A stretch of 64,000 nt of DNA from Saururus chinensis. Its lineage: Eukaryota; Streptophyta; Magnoliopsida; Piperales; Saururaceae. The DNA is taken from NCBI GenBank assembly GCA_035235625.1, contig CP141140.1, forward strand, positions 45,193,351-45,257,350. The letters run 5' to 3'. The notes below the pieces were generated by a model. It saw nothing but the letters and a program-made list of their open reading frames with translations. It was not told where the DNA came from and searched no databases. Each line of letters starts with the position of its first letter. The stretch's first letter is position 1. A program made the translations under genes and the position numbers. This document shows, piece after piece, positions 48,301 to 59,692 of this stretch.

Positions 48301-50458
48301 CCAAAGTCATATTTCCAAAAGAAAGCTTCATAACACTATTTCTACAATTAATAAGAGCATAAGAAGTAGCAAGAAATGGGCGGCCTAATATGACAGGAAT
48401 TTGAGTACAAGCATTCAAAACTGGTTGTGTGTTCAAAACAATAAAATCAACAGGAAAGTAAAACTTTTCTACTTGTACTAACACATCCTCAACAATTCTT
48501 CTTGGTCTTTTAACTGAGCGCTCTGCAAGTTGAAGTGTAATGCTTATGGGCTTCAATTCACCAAGTCCCAATTGTTCATAAACAGAATAAGGTAAGAGAT
48601 TAACACTTGCCCCAAGATCAAGTAAAGCTTTTTCAACTCTATAATTCCCAATTATACAAGATATGGTTGGACAACCAGGATCTTTATATTTGGGTGGGGT
48701 GTTGTGTTGCAAAATTCCACTTACTTGTTCTGTCAAAAATGCCTTCTTTTGTACATTTAGCTTACGCTTAATTGTACAAAGATCTTTCAAAAATTTAGCA
48801 TAAGATGGAATTTGTTTAATGGCATCTAAGAGAGGAATGTTAATCTTCACTTGTTTAAAAATTTCAAGAATGTCACCATTTGGCACCAATTTAGAGGAAG
48901 ATTGTAACCTTTGAGGAAAAGGAGGAGGAATTGGAGCAACACAATCAAAGTTGTCAAGTTCATCACCATGTTTAGAATTCAAAGACTCCTTAGGTTCAAC
49001 AACCTTCATTGGAATGTCTTTGTTAATAACTTTTCCATTTCTCAAAGTGGTGATGGACTTAGCATGCTCTTCTTGTGAACTTGAAGAATTTAAATTTTTA
49101 ATTACAATTTGACCTTTAGGATTTGGTTGAGGTTGAGAAGGAAACTTCCCTTTTTCTTGAGTGCTCAAAGCTGTGGTCAATTGAGTGATAGAAGTCTTCA
49201 AGTCATTGATGGCTTACATTGTTTGGTTGTTGATTGTTGCTTGACTTTGCATGAATGTTTGCAATGTGTCTTCAAAAGTCTTCTTATGTGGTGGAACATA
49301 ATTTGAGGAAGAAGGGGGTACTTGCACATTAGACTCATTTCTCCAACTAAAGTTGTGATGATTTCTCCAATTAGGAATATAAGGAGAAGAAAATGGCTTT
49401 TTGTAAGTATTCATAGCATTTGCTTGAGTATGCAACACCTCTTGAAAAGCAGGGATTGTTGGACAATCCTGTGTTTGGTGTCCATCACTCTCACATATAC
49501 TACAAATATCTTGTGCTTTTTGAGAAGCTTTAGACATGTTTTCCCTATTAATTTCCATAGCCTCAACTTTTCTAGTTAAACTTGTAATTTTTGCTTTTAC
49601 ATCATCCTCTTCTTTAAGAAGGTACAAGCCCCCCTTAGTTGCCCCATTAGATTTGGTTTTATTACTACTTTCAAATTCATTAGAATCTTCCCATGATTGA
49701 GCATTTTCAGCTAACACATCAAAATTGTCCCATGCTTCCTCAGGTTCTTTACTCAAAAACTCTCCATTACACATCATTTCAACAAATTGCCTCATTTGAG
49801 AAGATAAGCCATTATAAAAGAAACTAATTGTACGCCATGTTTCATATCCATGATGTGGGCACAACAACAAAAGTTCTTTAAATCTCTCCCAACATTGAAA
49901 GAAAGTCTCATTTTCTTTTTGTGAAAAATTCATGATATTCTTTCGAAGTGTATTAGTTTTATGGGTAGGGAAAAACTTTTTCAAAAATTCTCTTTACATT
50001 TCTTGCCATGATCCAATGGATCTTGGCTTCAAAGAATTCAACCAATTTTTTGCCTTTTCCTTTAAAGAAAAAGGAAAGAGTTTTAATCTAATAGCATCAT
50101 TTGAAATATTTTGGTTTGGCAAAGTTGCACAAACCTCTTCAAACTCTTTTAAATGCAAATATGAGCTTTCTGAATCTAAGCCATGAAATTTGGGTAGTAA
50201 TTGAATTACACCCAGCTTGAGTTCAAAACCACCCACATTAGTTGGAAAAATCATGCAAGAAGGAGAACTTGATCTAGTTGGTTGCAAATAATCACGCAAG
50301 GTTTTAACTTGAATATTTTGTGCATTATTATCTCCATTATTACTTCTTAGTTCCTCATTAGTTCTTAGATCCTCTATTGTATCAAAATAAAGATAATTTT
50401 CAAAAGATTTGTTCACTTTTTTCAATCGTCCAAAATTATAACGCACCCATATGAACAT
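45334..50458 (-). pseudogene. gag-pol region of the Athila element (fossil)
   Basis: Parts on - in order: gag (50458-49214; TRSSSPSCMIFP, LLPKFHGLDSESSYLHLKEF, a CSICESDGHQTQDC zinc knuckle), protease (about 48660-48380; ALLDLGASVNLLPYSVYEQL), RT (about 47765-47110; FLDGYSGYNQI, FMDDFSIFGDPFDDC, NLVLNWEKCHFMV), RNase H (about 46870-46510; MCDASDYAVGAVLGQ), and integrase with its zinc-binding and DDE parts (46158-45334; [30 protein letters not shown]). RT and gag signatures are of the Athila clade. About five breaks overall. The best-preserved retroelement in the window. Confidence 0.85.
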
Positions 50459-50828
50459 GCAACAACAATTTTTTTTTTAATAACAAACGAAAGTAAAAGT
50501 GCAAAAATTAAATGACAAAATATTAAAAAGTTAGAGGGTTAGAAGTTAATAGACAAAAATTAAAATTGCAAAAATAAGGCCAAAGGCACTATCAAGGACA
50601 CGTTTGATCCCGAAAAATTTTCGGTAGTAACGTGGGTAGTGCCTCCAGTCTAAAAAAAAAGAAAAATTACAGAATTTAAGTACTAAAAGTAAATGACATA
50701 TAGTAAATGACTGAATTTAAAGAGAGTGTGTGCAAGAATAAAAGTTAGAGAATTAGTAAAGTTAGAGTGAGTTTTTCGTAAAGGATTCTTGTCACACGTT
50801 GCAATCCTCGGCAACGGCGCCAATTTGT
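50459..50828 (-). other. Athila 5' leader and tRNA-Asp primer-binding site
   Basis: Non-coding leader between LTR and gag. The PBS on - reads TGGCGCCGTTGCCGAGGAT, starting six bases (ACAAAT) after the LTR end GTAACA. It matches the complement of the tRNA-Asp 3' end with one mismatch over about 19 nt and then diverges. This is the normal arrangement against which the tRNA fusion at 21767-21831 stands out. Confidence 0.75.
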
Positions 50829-51697
50829 TGTTACGTCCAAACTAAGGCTATGAAGGAGTCTAGTTCAGATTTCTTTTTTTTTACTTGTCAACTATAGTAA
50901 ACAAGGTCGATCCACAGGGAAAGCCTTGTGTGACACAGAAAACTATTACGAAGAGAATAAAATAGAGAAGAAAAGTAAAATAGATAATAAGAGACAATTC
51001 AAAGAGAAAGTGCTAAGGCATCAAAAATTCACTTGTAATAAATCTCTAATGTATACTTTATTCAAATGATAACTCAATTAAGATCAAATGAAAATTTGTC
51101 TCAATCGGAAAATTTATCTTTTAAAGAACTTTGAAATAGAACAATAGTAATTGATTGTTTACTACGTGAAAGTATTAAGTGTATAATCACAGGGAATTAT
51201 AAGCATTTAGCGTGCCTTTCGTCAACGTTGAATCAAATAATTATATAGATTATAAACTCCTTAAATATGAAACATCAATTTAAAATGATAAAGAACTTAC
51301 TTGAATCAAAGTATCTATTAAACATCAAGTACAAGTTTCATTCCTAGCCTTAGCTTGAGAGCTTTAGAAAACCATTACATTAAAAATAAAAACAAAAATG
51401 CAAAATGAGAGAAGGAAATAGGAGAAGAGAGCTCCAAAGAGGAGAGAATGCCCCATCTATCACGTCCACCCCTCTATTTATAGGAAAAGAAAGGGTTGCT
51501 TCAAAGGAGAAAGTTAAATCATATCTCTAGATTTTATCCTGATTGATTGCCTGATTAGACCTATATATCTTCGGAATTTGGAATTTCTTCCTGAAATAAT
51601 ACTTGTAGCCACGTAAGTCTTCTTTCCATTGCCACCAGAATCGTATCAATCCGAATTATACATAAAAAGATATGATCGAAATACTAAGACTGTGTCA
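50829..51697 (-). repeat. 5' LTR of the Athila element (partial copy)
   Basis: Begins TGTTACGTCCAAACTAAGG on + like its partner and matches about 867 bp of it at about 97%. - strand TATA box near 51474-51485. Its outer part is not present; LTR T1 sequence resumes at 51698. Confidence 0.85.
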
Positions 51698-51814
51698 GTT
51701 ATTCACCCGCTAGAGGGGTTAAGACTTCTGCAATGCAATTTAGTCGCCCCTTTGTGCTTCGACCAGCCCTTGAACCGGGTTCGGCTCAAGTCGGGTAGGT
51801 GCCGGGGCATACCA

Positions 51815-51910
51815 TCTTGGATTAGCCCTATTCAAGTTGTCCCCAGGAAATTAGGAATCACTGTAGTCAAGAATGAGAGTAATGAATTTGTCCCCACTAG
51901 AATGACCACT
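51815..51910 (+). pseudogene. RT segment of the old Athila between two solo LTRs
   Basis: About 96 bp encoding the SPIQVVPRKLGITVVKNESN part of RT, collinear with the RT sequence that stops at 38040 and with that resuming at 57289. It shows that T1 and T2 are two separate insertions in one older element. It ends with CCACT, the T2 target site. Confidence 0.82.
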
Positions 51911-53959
51911 TGTAAGATCCCTAAAATTAAGCCAATTTATTTAATCTATTTAATTGCTATTGATGTCAATTTTAATTGGTCTTGTCTATTTTTGAAATTA
52001 AAGTGGTTAACAAAAGTTTTAATAGAATTTTTCTTCACATTTATGGTTTTTAAGTTAATTTAAGTCATTTGATATTTTTCTAGAACTTTTGGAATTTTTA
52101 ATATTTTCCTCGAAAAGTTAGGGTTGGAGGGACCCACCGTGGGCCCCACATGTAAAACTCAAATTTCTAGTGAAAAATGACTCTAACATTAACCTAAGAC
52201 CCTGAGTAATTATTTCAAAATTTTCAGACATCAAATTGGATTTCAAATAAGTAAGGTTTACTATTTTTAGTATAAAATTGTATTTGTACCCCACTAGTTA
52301 ATTAGGTCCACCCTACCCTTTACTATAAAAGGAATGACACAATCACTTTCCCAATTGGGAAATGGCTGAGACCTAGAGTTAAGATCCTAATGGATTTTCC
52401 TAAAGGAGAAAGGAGATTAAGGTATGATTTTGCTTAAGATTTCATTAATCCATTAGGGCTTTCCTTAAAATCTTTCAAATTTATTCCTTTGCTTTGGATT
52501 AATCTTGAATTTCACTCAAAAACTACTAATTTGGTTTCTATTTTAAAACCTAATGTTTAAAATTTCGTTTTTGGGTCTCTTGAACCCTAGATTTACTTTT
52601 TCTTGAAGGTTTTAGGTGTTTTAAAAATCGGATTTGTGAGGTATTAATAAAAATCATATTTTGGGTAGGTTTTGAAGGAGTTTGAAGAGCCATTACGAAT
52701 CAAGAACTTGCTAGAAAGTAAGGGTTTTAGTCTCAAACATTGTTGTGATTCAGATTTAAGTTTTGATGTGGTTTTGAATGGGTTCCATGATTATAACTTT
52801 AATGGCGATTTGAGAAAGGTTTGATTTTTAATGAAATTTCTTAGGTTTTATGTTTAGTCATAGCTAGACTTGATGTTCTGGAAGCATGGATTGGATTATA
52901 ATGAAGTTTGGGGATGTTATTTGATGATTTATGAAGTGTATGTGAAGTTTCGGTTTGAAATTCGAAGTGGGGAAGATGAACTAGTATCTGTCATTATGCC
53001 AATAGAACGGCCTAGTAGCCCATCAAACGGCCTTGCAGGCCGATCGAACGACTGTATAGTAGTTTGGGCCATTTGTTTCTTTTGCTTATTTTTACACTTT
53101 TACTCTTAAATACCTTTTCTCATCATTATGTTGAGTAATTTATGCTAGAATGAGCCATTAGAAGGGTATGTTATTGATGTTAGAAATTATGAAGAGTATT
53201 TAATTATTATGTAAAATTGCATATTGATGGCTACACATGTTAGGATCACTTATTTTGAATCTATGGTTGAATGGTTCCTTATATTTTAAGCATGATTCTA
53301 GCAAAATTATAGCATGATAACGAACTGATATGTCTTCATATAATGTGATTAAATTTGGGTGAATGATGGTGTTATGTCTAGGTTCAAGTGTGGTGTGAAT
53401 CTGCTTACATAGGTTTAGCATGATGTTATACTTGACTTGATTGATTGTTTTTTATGGGTTTCACCTATGATTTTAGTTGGGACCATGATTAGATGTTGAT
53501 GTGTATGTCTGATATGAAGATGAGTTATTTACAAGGCATGTTCATATGTTTAGAATCAAATGTTTCTACCATGTACACACACATGTGGGGGAATGATTAT
53601 GATGATTCATGAGGGGCTGATGAGAACACTTATCACGAATTAGGATTCATGTATGCCTTGCCCATGTATGTACCATGTTGCATGCATCATGAAACATATT
53701 TTTGAATGAGTTTTTATTGAGATTTAGCCGTGGTTGATCGATTAGATGTAATTATGTGAGATTGCATGTAGGATTAATCGACCGTTGGCTTAATAAAAAA
53801 TTAGTTGGGCTGAAAGGATATGTTTCTATTTGAGTTCCTGATTGGAGCATGGATCCTCCCCAGGTTGAGTGAGTCATTTTGATGCGGTTGAGATTTTCTT
53901 GAGACAGTCAAACCTGGACCCTGAGAATCTAGGGTGGTATGCCTTTGTGCACTGGCTAC

Positions 53960-54260
53960 CACGTGTTCTTGGTTCCCCGTGTGGGATTTAGACTCTCCTA
54001 CTGCAAAGATGTCTAGGGTGAACACACTGCTCTAGGTTTCAGTAAGGAATTCGAACGTTCCCGGCTAGGACCATCCCTGGCGAGCAGATTGCTCTAGGTT
54101 TCCGTAAGGAATTTAGACCTTCCCTTTTGAATAGTCCAGGGCGAGCAGAGGGGCTGACTACCACAAAAGCCCCAAGTTTATGTAAGGAAATTGGACTAGG
54201 TCCAGAGTAGACAATGCCCTAAGTTTCCAATTAGGAAATCGGACCACTTCCAGAGCGGGT
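53960..54260 (+). repeat. Sub-repeats in LTR T2 (~60 bp x 5)
   Basis: Units with CTAGGTTTCCGTAAGGAATT and GTCCAGGGCGAGCAG, homologous to 40138-40400 in T1 but with an extra unit. The two copies have changed in both unit number and unit sequence. Confidence 0.62.
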
Positions 54261-54704
54261 GATATAATTGTATTTTTCTCCATGACGAAGACATTTACTA
54301 TTTATTGATGATGCATTTGTATAAGATAATATTATGCCCAGGTTATACTGGTTGTGTAGGGATAATTGAGATTATGTGACACATGTGAATATGACTTATT
54401 ATACATGATTTAGTATCGTGTGATTGAGATTCTTATTGTGCATAGTGAATGACCTATGGATGAATAATATGAATATGAATTATGTGATTGCGTGTTGAGT
54501 TTACATGATTTGCAGGTTGAATGCTATGAAGATGACCGGCATGATGTGCATGATTATGGATGTGGTTGTGTGAGAACCACTTATTATGCAGGATGGATGC
54601 TATGCCATGATGTGACTATTCATGCCAAAATTAGTATGTATGAGACACTTGCATGAAGGATGAGTACCTATGTAATTAGGGGTATGGTAAGGGGATTAAT
54701 CATA

Positions 54705-56694
54705 TGTAACATCCGTAAGTTTTTAAGTACTTTTTATAATTTTTATATGTGAAGTATATTAAATAAAGCTTAGTGAGACGAGCGTAACGAACCCAAGAAC
54801 ACGCGAAACGGAGGTCGGGATGAAAGATTATGACCTCGGGAAATGTATCATACGGGTGAGACCCAATTTAAAAATATGAGATAACTTATCCAACTTTGGT
54901 CTAGTATCAAAGGGCTTGTCAATATGAATCCATCGGTATAAAGAATGCAAAATTCCGATATCGGGATAAAAAGATATAAGACTTTTAAGATTTAAAAAAA
55001 AAATTGCGTCAGAAATCTGCGCGCGTCAGAACGCTGACATGCGTCAAGAACGCGCATCAGGACGTGCGTCAGTGGTGCGACTGACACATCTGACATGCGT
55101 TAGTGATGCATCAGATGTGTGACGCATGTATGACACGCGTTACTGCTTTTTCCCTATAAATAGCGGCTAGTTCTTATGCAGTTCATTTCAAAACTTCTTT
55201 TCTTCAATTCTTCTTCGTTTTAAGTCTGATTTTAGTTGTTTAAGAGGCGTTTCTACTAAAATTGAGCGTGTTGAACGTCATGGCAGAGTTATTTTTCTAT
55301 TTTGAGATCTCTATAGCCCTGAAATCTGCTATTTAATTTTGGACTACTCGGAGTATTATTTATTTTCTCACACGAAAATCGAGGTAGGGGCTTTTATCCT
55401 CTTTTATGACTTAAATACTTACATTGGTTGTCTTTAAAAGTTTATATGAATAATTTTAGTTACTTTCCGTGTATGTTTTATAATTGCCTCGTATACTTGA
55501 TTTATTAAGTGTTTATCTTTTGAATTTAATTAGGAATTATGCTTTTTGTTATATGTGATGTAAAGAAAATCTAGCTTCGCCATTATTTTAAAGTACGATA
55601 AGATTGAAAGACGGTTTTCATGAAATTGTTGCTCTATAAAAATGATTTTAGAAAATACGTACAATCATGACCACTGAGTTACTGAGATGAGCTAGAGAAG
55701 GGGTAGTTGTCTCGTTGGAATGAGCAACTAACCCTATCTTTATAATCGTTGTCAGTAACACGACCATGACTTGTAAAGGCGAGGCTAGGATTTTGAAAGA
55801 TTGATCTTCGTAGAAAAAGAAAAAGAGAAGGAAATTCCTGTTTGAGATGGGTATATAAGAGGTTTAATTGTTGGAACTCAAATTGGTAGGCGTACCGATA
55901 GAGTTCTATAATTAAGAGTACACAGGGAAATCCGGTTTGGAATCAGATACACGGTATGCACATTAGCCTGGTGAGCCCCTAACGAAGGGCAAGATCCTTG
56001 ATTCGCCCCTAAAGAAGGGCAACTATCAAGGCTACGCGTGCTAGGGTAGAGAGTATCATGGGAAAACTCTCTGCTCTCTAGATCCCGGCGCCCCATGAGC
56101 ACGGGTGGCTCTTCCCTCTACAAGCACAGAGTGTTTTACGAAAAATCTGTAGAGGAGTAAGAGGCCGCTGCTTTGTACCCGCAGCAAACTATTTAATAGT
56201 AATACAAACCCTAGAAGCATCTTTGATACGTAGGAAGAAGCCCTAGGGAAGTTTTTGGATGAGAGGCACACCCTTACAGTTTTTTTTGAAAAGTATTGTC
56301 TATTTACCTTGTTATTTACAAACTACCAAGTGTTATATTTATGTCTAATAGGATAAGTACCCCTACTGAGTGGTTTAAAATACTCACCACCCCCCAGACC
56401 TTGCAGAGCCCAATGTGGAATAGACAAGTATAGAAGAAAGCAGTAAAAGATACTTTTTGGGAGCTTCAGCTGGTGACCACAAGTCTACGATTACACCAAT
56501 AGTTTTCTAAGTATATTTTTGGCTTGAGAAGACTTGTTTATATCTTTACTTATGTGTTTGTACACAGATAGTATATTTCCTGGGGAATAAAATATCTCAT
56601 GTTACGTTTATGGTTATATGTGTATGGTTGCGACCCGAGCAAACATTTTACTTTTTAATTCTTTATATATTTTATAAAATCTCGGGTCGTGACA
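54705..56694 (+). mobile_element. Solo LTR of family S (copy S2)
   Basis: 1,990 bp from TGTAACATCCGTAAG to GGGTCGTGACA, flanked by perfect TCATA duplications (54700-54704 and 56695-56699). Related to S1 (3398-5443): both contain CGAAACGRAGGTCGGG, GAGATAACTTAYCCA-type and GAATCCATCGGTAT-type phrases near the start and a TATA box (55155-55162). It lacks the hairpin array of S1. Inserted in T2. Confidence 0.88.
55155..55162 (+). promoter_or_regulatory. TATA box of LTR S2
   Basis: TATAAATA in TTCCCTATAAATAGCGGC, at the same relative place as in S1 (3970). Preceded by GCGTCA-rich sequence, the decayed counterpart of the CpG block in S1. Confidence 0.6.
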
Positions 56695-57288
56695 TCATAA
56701 ATGGGGATATTATGTGATATGTTGATCTGAATTACCATGCTGATGTTTCGTGGGGGTTTTCTAATTAATGTTATCGTATTTCAAACCTTACTGAGTTTTA
56801 CTCACCCCTCTTTCTATGTTTTGCTTTGGGGCTGCATGGCATGACATGCAGTTAATCAAGATTCCCTGTATGAGGGACGACTGGGATATGCGTGGGATTA
56901 AGCATGGATGCTACCAGATGTTACTTTGTCTTTTGATTTATGCTATTATGATCATAGAACACCTTGTATGGATGTTTATATTTCAGACTCACGTGTATTT
57001 AATTCTTTTAGACTTGTCTAATATTTCCTTATTATAGTCATGTGTCGGCTTAGGATGATAAGTATGTGGGTTGAGAGTGAGGATTTATTTCAGAAGTGTT
57101 ATCCTCTTTTATTCTTCCTTATTTCTCTTGCTCAAAGGACTAAAAGTGCGCAACTCCGTGTATGTGTTAAATACCTAATTAAGGGGTTAAAGTCTTCCGC
57201 AATGCAATCTTGTCCCCCTCGTGTGCTTCAGTTGGCCCTTGGACTGGGTTCGGCTCAGGTCGGGCGGGCACCGGGGCATGACACCACT

Positions 57289-59692
57289 CATTGGTGAGTT
57301 TGTAGTGACTATAGAAAATTAAACTCGGTCACAAGCAAGGACCACTTTCCCTTTCCTTTCATTGATCAGATGCTTGAGAGGTTAGCTGGACATGTTTTTT
57401 ACTATTATCTAGATGGTTACTCTGGTTATAACCAAATTCCTATTGCACCTGAGGATCAAGAAAAGACAAATTTTACTTGCCCTTTTAAGACATTTGCCTA
57501 TAGGAGAATGCCTTTTGGACTATGTAATGCATCTGCCACTTTCCAGCGATGTATGATGAGCATCTTCTCTGATATGGTAGAACATTTTCTTGCGGTGTTT
57601 ATGGATGATTTCTCAGTTTTTAGAAACTCTTTCGAAGAGTGTTTACACTATCTGACATTAGTGTTAATTAGGTGTAGAGAAAATAATATTGTCTTGAACT
57701 GTGAAATTTTCATTTCATGGTTCATAAGGGAATTGTTGTTGGGCATGTAGTTTCTAAGGATGGCATTAAGGTTGAGAAGGCTAATATTAATTTGATTTCT
57801 AGCCTTCCACGACCATGTTTAGTGAAGGAAGTCAGGTCTTTCTTAGGACATGCATGGTTTTATCATAGGTTCATTAAAGACTTTAACAAGATTACCCAAC
57901 CATTGTTTAATTTACTTGCAAAAGATTCCTCTTTTATCTTTAATGATGTCTATCTACAAGCTTTTGAGAAGCTTAAGAAATCATTGACTTCCACACCTAT
58001 CATTCAACCACCTAACTAGAAGGTGCCATTTGAGATTATGTGTGATGCTTCTAATTATGCGATCATAGCTGTTTTGGAGCAAAGAGTAAACAAATTACCA
58101 CATGTCATTTACTATGCTAGTAGGACCCTAAATGATGCCCAACTTAATTATTCAATCACTGAGAAAGAATTGTTAGTTGTTGTCTTTGCTTTAGAGAATT
58201 TTAGGTCTTACCTTATAGGATCCAAGGTCATCATCTTTTCTAATCATGCAGCATTGAGATATCTTCTTTCCAAGAAAGATGCTAAACCTCGTTTGATTAA
58301 ATGGATCTTGTTGCTATAAGAATTTGATTTGGAAATTAGAGATAAGAAAGGTTTTGAGAATGTGGTAGTAGATCACTTGTCTAGGCTAGTTTTTTAGTCC
58401 ACTGAGGAGTCTTTGTCCCTTAATGAGTTATTCCCTGATGAGCAATTATTTTCAGTTTCCCAGTCCCCTTGGTATGTAGATAATGTTAACTATCTTGTTA
58501 CAAGTCAAATTCCTAGTGAGTGGACAAAGCAAGATAGAACAAAATTTTTAGCTTAGGTTAGACAATTCTTTTGGGATGATCCATATTTATTCAATTATTG
58601 TTCGGATCAAATCATTAGGAGATGGGTTCCTAATAATGAGCAACATAGTGTCCTCTCCTTTTGTCATTCTCGGGCATGTGGTGAACATTTTAGCATTAAG
58701 AAGACAACTGCAAAAAATTTGCAATGTGGTTTCTATTGGCCCACACTTTTTCATGATACCCACCAATTCTGTAAAGCTTGTTAGCATTGTCAAGAGTTAG
58801 GTGGAATCTCTCATAGAAATATGATGCCCCTTAACCCCATTTTGATTGTTGAACTTTTTGATGTGTGGAGCATTGATTTCATGAGCCCATTTCCCCCATC
58901 TTTTGGTAACTTGTTTATCCTTGTCGCTGTAGATTATGTTTCCAAATGGGTTGAAGTTGTACCATGCAAGACAAATGACCATAAAGTTATGGTCAAGTTC
59001 TTGAAAGAATACATTTTTTCTCACTTTGGTACACCTTAAGCCATAATTAGTGATGAAGGTAGTCATTTTTGTAATAGGGCATTTGAGTCTTTGCTAAAAA
59101 AATATTCCATCAATTATAAAATGGCTACACCCTATCATCTCTAGACCAGTGGGCAAGTTGAGGTCTCAAATAGGGAAATTAAGCACATATTAGAGAAAAT
59201 GGTAAAGCCAGACCGCAAAGATTGGTCTCTTAGATTGACAGATGCTTTCTGAGCTTATTGTACTACTTTTAAAACTTCCATTGGGATGTCACCATATAGG
59301 CTTGTCTATGGCAAAGCTTGTCACTTGTTTGTAGAATTGGAACATAGAGTTTACTGGGCTATTAAATCTTTTAATTTTTCCCTTGATGAGGCTAGCTCAC
59401 ATAGAAAACTTCAACTTAATGAGTTAGAATAGATCTAGACTAATGCTTATCAAAGTGCTAAAATTTATAAGGATCGAATGAAGGTGTTACATGATAAAAT
59501 GATTCTTAGATAATCTTTTGAATCCTCTCAAAAGGTCCGTTTGTATAGCTCAAAATTGCATTTATTTCCAGGAAAAATTCAATCTCGTTGGACTAGTCCC
59601 TTCATTGTAAAGACAGTCTATCCTTATGGGACAATTAAAATTGAGGACCCAAGTAATGGAAATGTTTTAAAGTTAATGGTCAAAGATTAAAG
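57289..59692 (+). pseudogene. RT, RNase H and integrase of the old Athila (fossil)
   Basis: RT resumes with YRKLNSVTSKDHFPFPF and continues with LDGYSGYNQI and FMDDFSVF (57370-57750). RNase H is at about 58023-58400 ([30 protein letters not shown]). Integrase is at about 58600-59500 ([37 protein letters not shown]). It parallels the 47600-45300 part of the younger Athila. Around ten breaks in this part. Ends against an oppositely oriented chromovirus fragment. Confidence 0.78.

Larger units (their letters stand above)
42559..51697 (-). mobile_element. Athila element (Ty3/gypsy), largely complete but broken
   Basis: A 9.1-kb element on the - strand, inserted in LTR T1. The downstream LTR is 42559-43751 (1,193 bp); the upstream LTR is a partial copy (50829-51697). 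Shared LTR sequence differs by about 3%, giving roughly one million years. The PBS at about 50822-50804 (TGGCGCCGTTGCCGAGGAT on -) pairs with tRNA-Asp, typical of Athila. gag, protease, RT, RNase H and integrase occupy 50458-45334, followed by about 1.5 kb of non-coding 3' region and a polypurine tract (AGGTTTGGGGGTATT) next to the LTR. About five breaks. TTATT is found at both edges, a possible target duplication. Confidence 0.88.
38041..51814 (+). mobile_element. Solo LTR of the 3.4-kb family (copy T1), with two nested insertions
   Basis: Starts TGTAAGATCCCTAAACATG at 38041. Its own sequence is 38041-40479, 41677-42558 and 51698-51814, about 3.4 kb in all, ending near GGGGCATACC. Flanks ACCTT (38036-38040) and ATCTT (51814-51818) give a 4/5 target duplication. 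It is collinear with copy T2 at 51911-57283. A TATA box is at 38454-38460. An array of 60-65-bp sub-repeats lies at 40138-40400. It interrupts the RT region of the old Athila. The clade is unsure; a gypsy, possibly Tekay-type, LTR. Confidence 0.78.
51911..57283 (+). mobile_element. Solo LTR of the 3.4-kb family (copy T2), with a nested solo LTR
   Basis: Starts TGTAAGATCCCTAAAATTA and ends GGGGCATGACA, flanked by perfect CCACT duplications (51906-51910 and 57284-57288). Own length is about 3.38 kb once the nested solo LTR (54705-56694) and its duplication are removed. TATA box at 52324-52330 and sub-repeats at 53960-54260. Same orientation as T1. No internal retroelement sequence, so it is a solo LTR. 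Confidence 0.88.
34289..59692 (+). mobile_element. Old Athila element carrying nested insertions, broken
   Basis: The outer element of the right half. An Athila-type LTR (34289 to about 36000) is followed by gag, protease and the start of RT (to 38040), a 97-bp RT piece (51815-51910), and the rest of RT, RNase H and integrase (57289-59692). These pieces are collinear with the younger Athila at 42559-51697. Two 3.4-kb solo LTRs with their own insertions separate them. No downstream LTR is visible; the element ends against a - strand chromovirus fragment. More than fifteen breaks. Its age exceeds that of the nested elements. Confidence 0.8.

Noticed and set aside
38041-57283. T1 and T2 as the two LTRs of a single element
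   Set aside because: The sequence between them is 97 bp of Athila RT collinear with the outside flanks, and each copy has its own target duplication.
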